Shown in pieces: positions 42,865 to 43,393 of a stretch of 43,393 nt of DNA. The notes under the pieces were generated by a model. That model was not told where the DNA came from. It searched no databases and saw only the letters and a list, made by a program, of their open reading frames with translations. Position 1 is the stretch's first letter. Each line of letters starts with the position of its first letter. Source of the DNA: Antrodiella citrinella (Eukaryota > Basidiomycota > Agaricomycetes > Polyporales > Steccherinaceae); contig SGPM01000242.1 of assembly GCA_004802725.1 (NCBI GenBank), forward strand, positions 1 to 43,393. Reading direction: 5' to 3'. Both the position numbers and the translations under genes were made by a program.

Positions 42865-43393
42865 ATGGATACAGGGAGGGGGGATGTGTCTACGGGCGGA
42901 GGAATAGGGCAATGGATAGGTGGCCTCGGGGAGACTGGACTCGGCGACCAGCATAGCGTGAGCCCCTGCTCGGCCTGTGGAGGGGCGGGGGAATTGGTCG
43001 ACGTCGTCACCCAGCGTGCCATGAAGGATCCAGATTGCCTGCAGAATCCGTTCTTAAGCCACATTCAAATGTGTGCTCGGCTAGACGAGGTGAGGCGCAC
43101 GCTCAAGTATAAAGTTTTGGAGGTACGTTTCATTAGAAGTTGCAATTATTCACGCTGGTGACACAAATTATACAGCTGCTCGATACGAACAAGGCTTTGT
43201 CGCGAGTTCGCGTTCACGAAGAAACCTGGTCGTGTATTCTGGCCTTGGTCGGGACGGAAGATATTCCGGCTCTCAACCGTGTGTTTCGTGCTGCGAAGGA
43301 GGAGAATTGGAGTGCGGAGAAGTTGCTGGAGAAACTGCAGAAGGCTACGCGTGGCGAGTTTCGACCTCGTAGATTTAGGGAATGGGAGTTAGA
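42865..43393 (+). CDS. Unidentified protein, 5' part only
   Basis: Exon 42865-43122 and, after a 53-nt intron, 43176 to the window end. The start MDTGRGDVSTGGGIGQWIGG is glycine-rich and less certain; a frame upstream (VEVYGKC) may belong to another exon choice. Then come SPCSACGGAGELVD, MCARLDEVRRTLKYKVLE, LLDTNKALSRVRVHEETW and KLLEKLQKATRGEFRPRRF. The last part resembles a helical module (kinase-free, ending in a PR-x(3)-E/D segment) that I have seen in many agaricomycete hypothetical proteins, but I cannot name it. The gene is cut by the window end. Confidence 0.4.

Noticed and set aside
1..43393. CRISPR arrays, bacterial promoters, phage or plasmid features
   Set aside because: No regularly spaced identical repeats with unique spacers, and all recognisable genes are intron-bearing and eukaryotic.

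Overview
The window looks like nuclear DNA of a filamentous basidiomycete, most likely an agaricomycete. Protein-coding genes are cut by many introns of about 46-60 nt with GTRNGT-type donors. The gene content includes an F-box-like protein, a fungal BTB/POZ protein, a GST, a dynein light chain and a karyopherin, in a style typical of that group. There are no bacterial-type operons, phage genes or CRISPR arrays. This taxonomic call is an inference from gene structure and from recognised protein families.

Layout. 1-2.3 kb: no recognisable protein gene, one decayed tRNA-Arg(UCG)-like sequence. 2.4-4.7 kb: a 12-exon TMEM135-like membrane protein. 5.3-7.0 kb: F-box-like protein. 7.3-8.5 kb (minus): BTB/POZ protein. 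9.4-12.2 kb: poorly determined sequence with scattered N, a CCTCCGTCGAGG minisatellite and a broken FAD-dependent aromatic monooxygenase (minus). 12.8-14.8 kb: copy A of an unidentified multi-exon family, here called family X. 14.8-20.9 kb: about 6 kb without a supportable gene. 21.0-21.8 kb: glutathione S-transferase. 22.08-22.47 kb: a 391-bp hAT-like MITE with an 8-bp target duplication. 22.9-24.8 kb: coiled-coil protein. 25.3-37.4 kb: an accessory block with family X copies B (minus), C (plus) and D (minus), interleaved with complete and decayed copies of a small protein family with a C-terminal membrane segment (family U), plus a TA-flanked MITE. A dynein light chain gene (minus) sits inside this block at 33.7-34.1 kb. 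37.5-41.7 kb: a 15-exon karyopherin of the Kap123/importin-4 type. 42.9 kb to the end: the start of an unidentified gene that runs off the window.

The housekeeping genes (TMEM135-like, GST, dynein light chain, importin) could be spliced by eye into uninterrupted proteins of the expected length. The accessory part is different. All four copies of family X carry at least one lesion (lost splice donor, frameshift, in-frame stop or internal deletion), yet all keep a central EDK core followed by RQ-x-AM. Copies C and D lie in an extended inverted duplication of about 2.8 kb that includes upstream non-coding sequence. That upstream sequence contains a roughly 75-nt segment with C and D boxes. The same segment occurs in an unusually long intron of the importin gene, so it may be an intronic C/D snoRNA that was copied into the repeat unit.

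The best candidates for something undescribed are family X with its linked small membrane-protein family U, and the shared snoRNA-like segment. Function cannot be assigned from the sequence alone.
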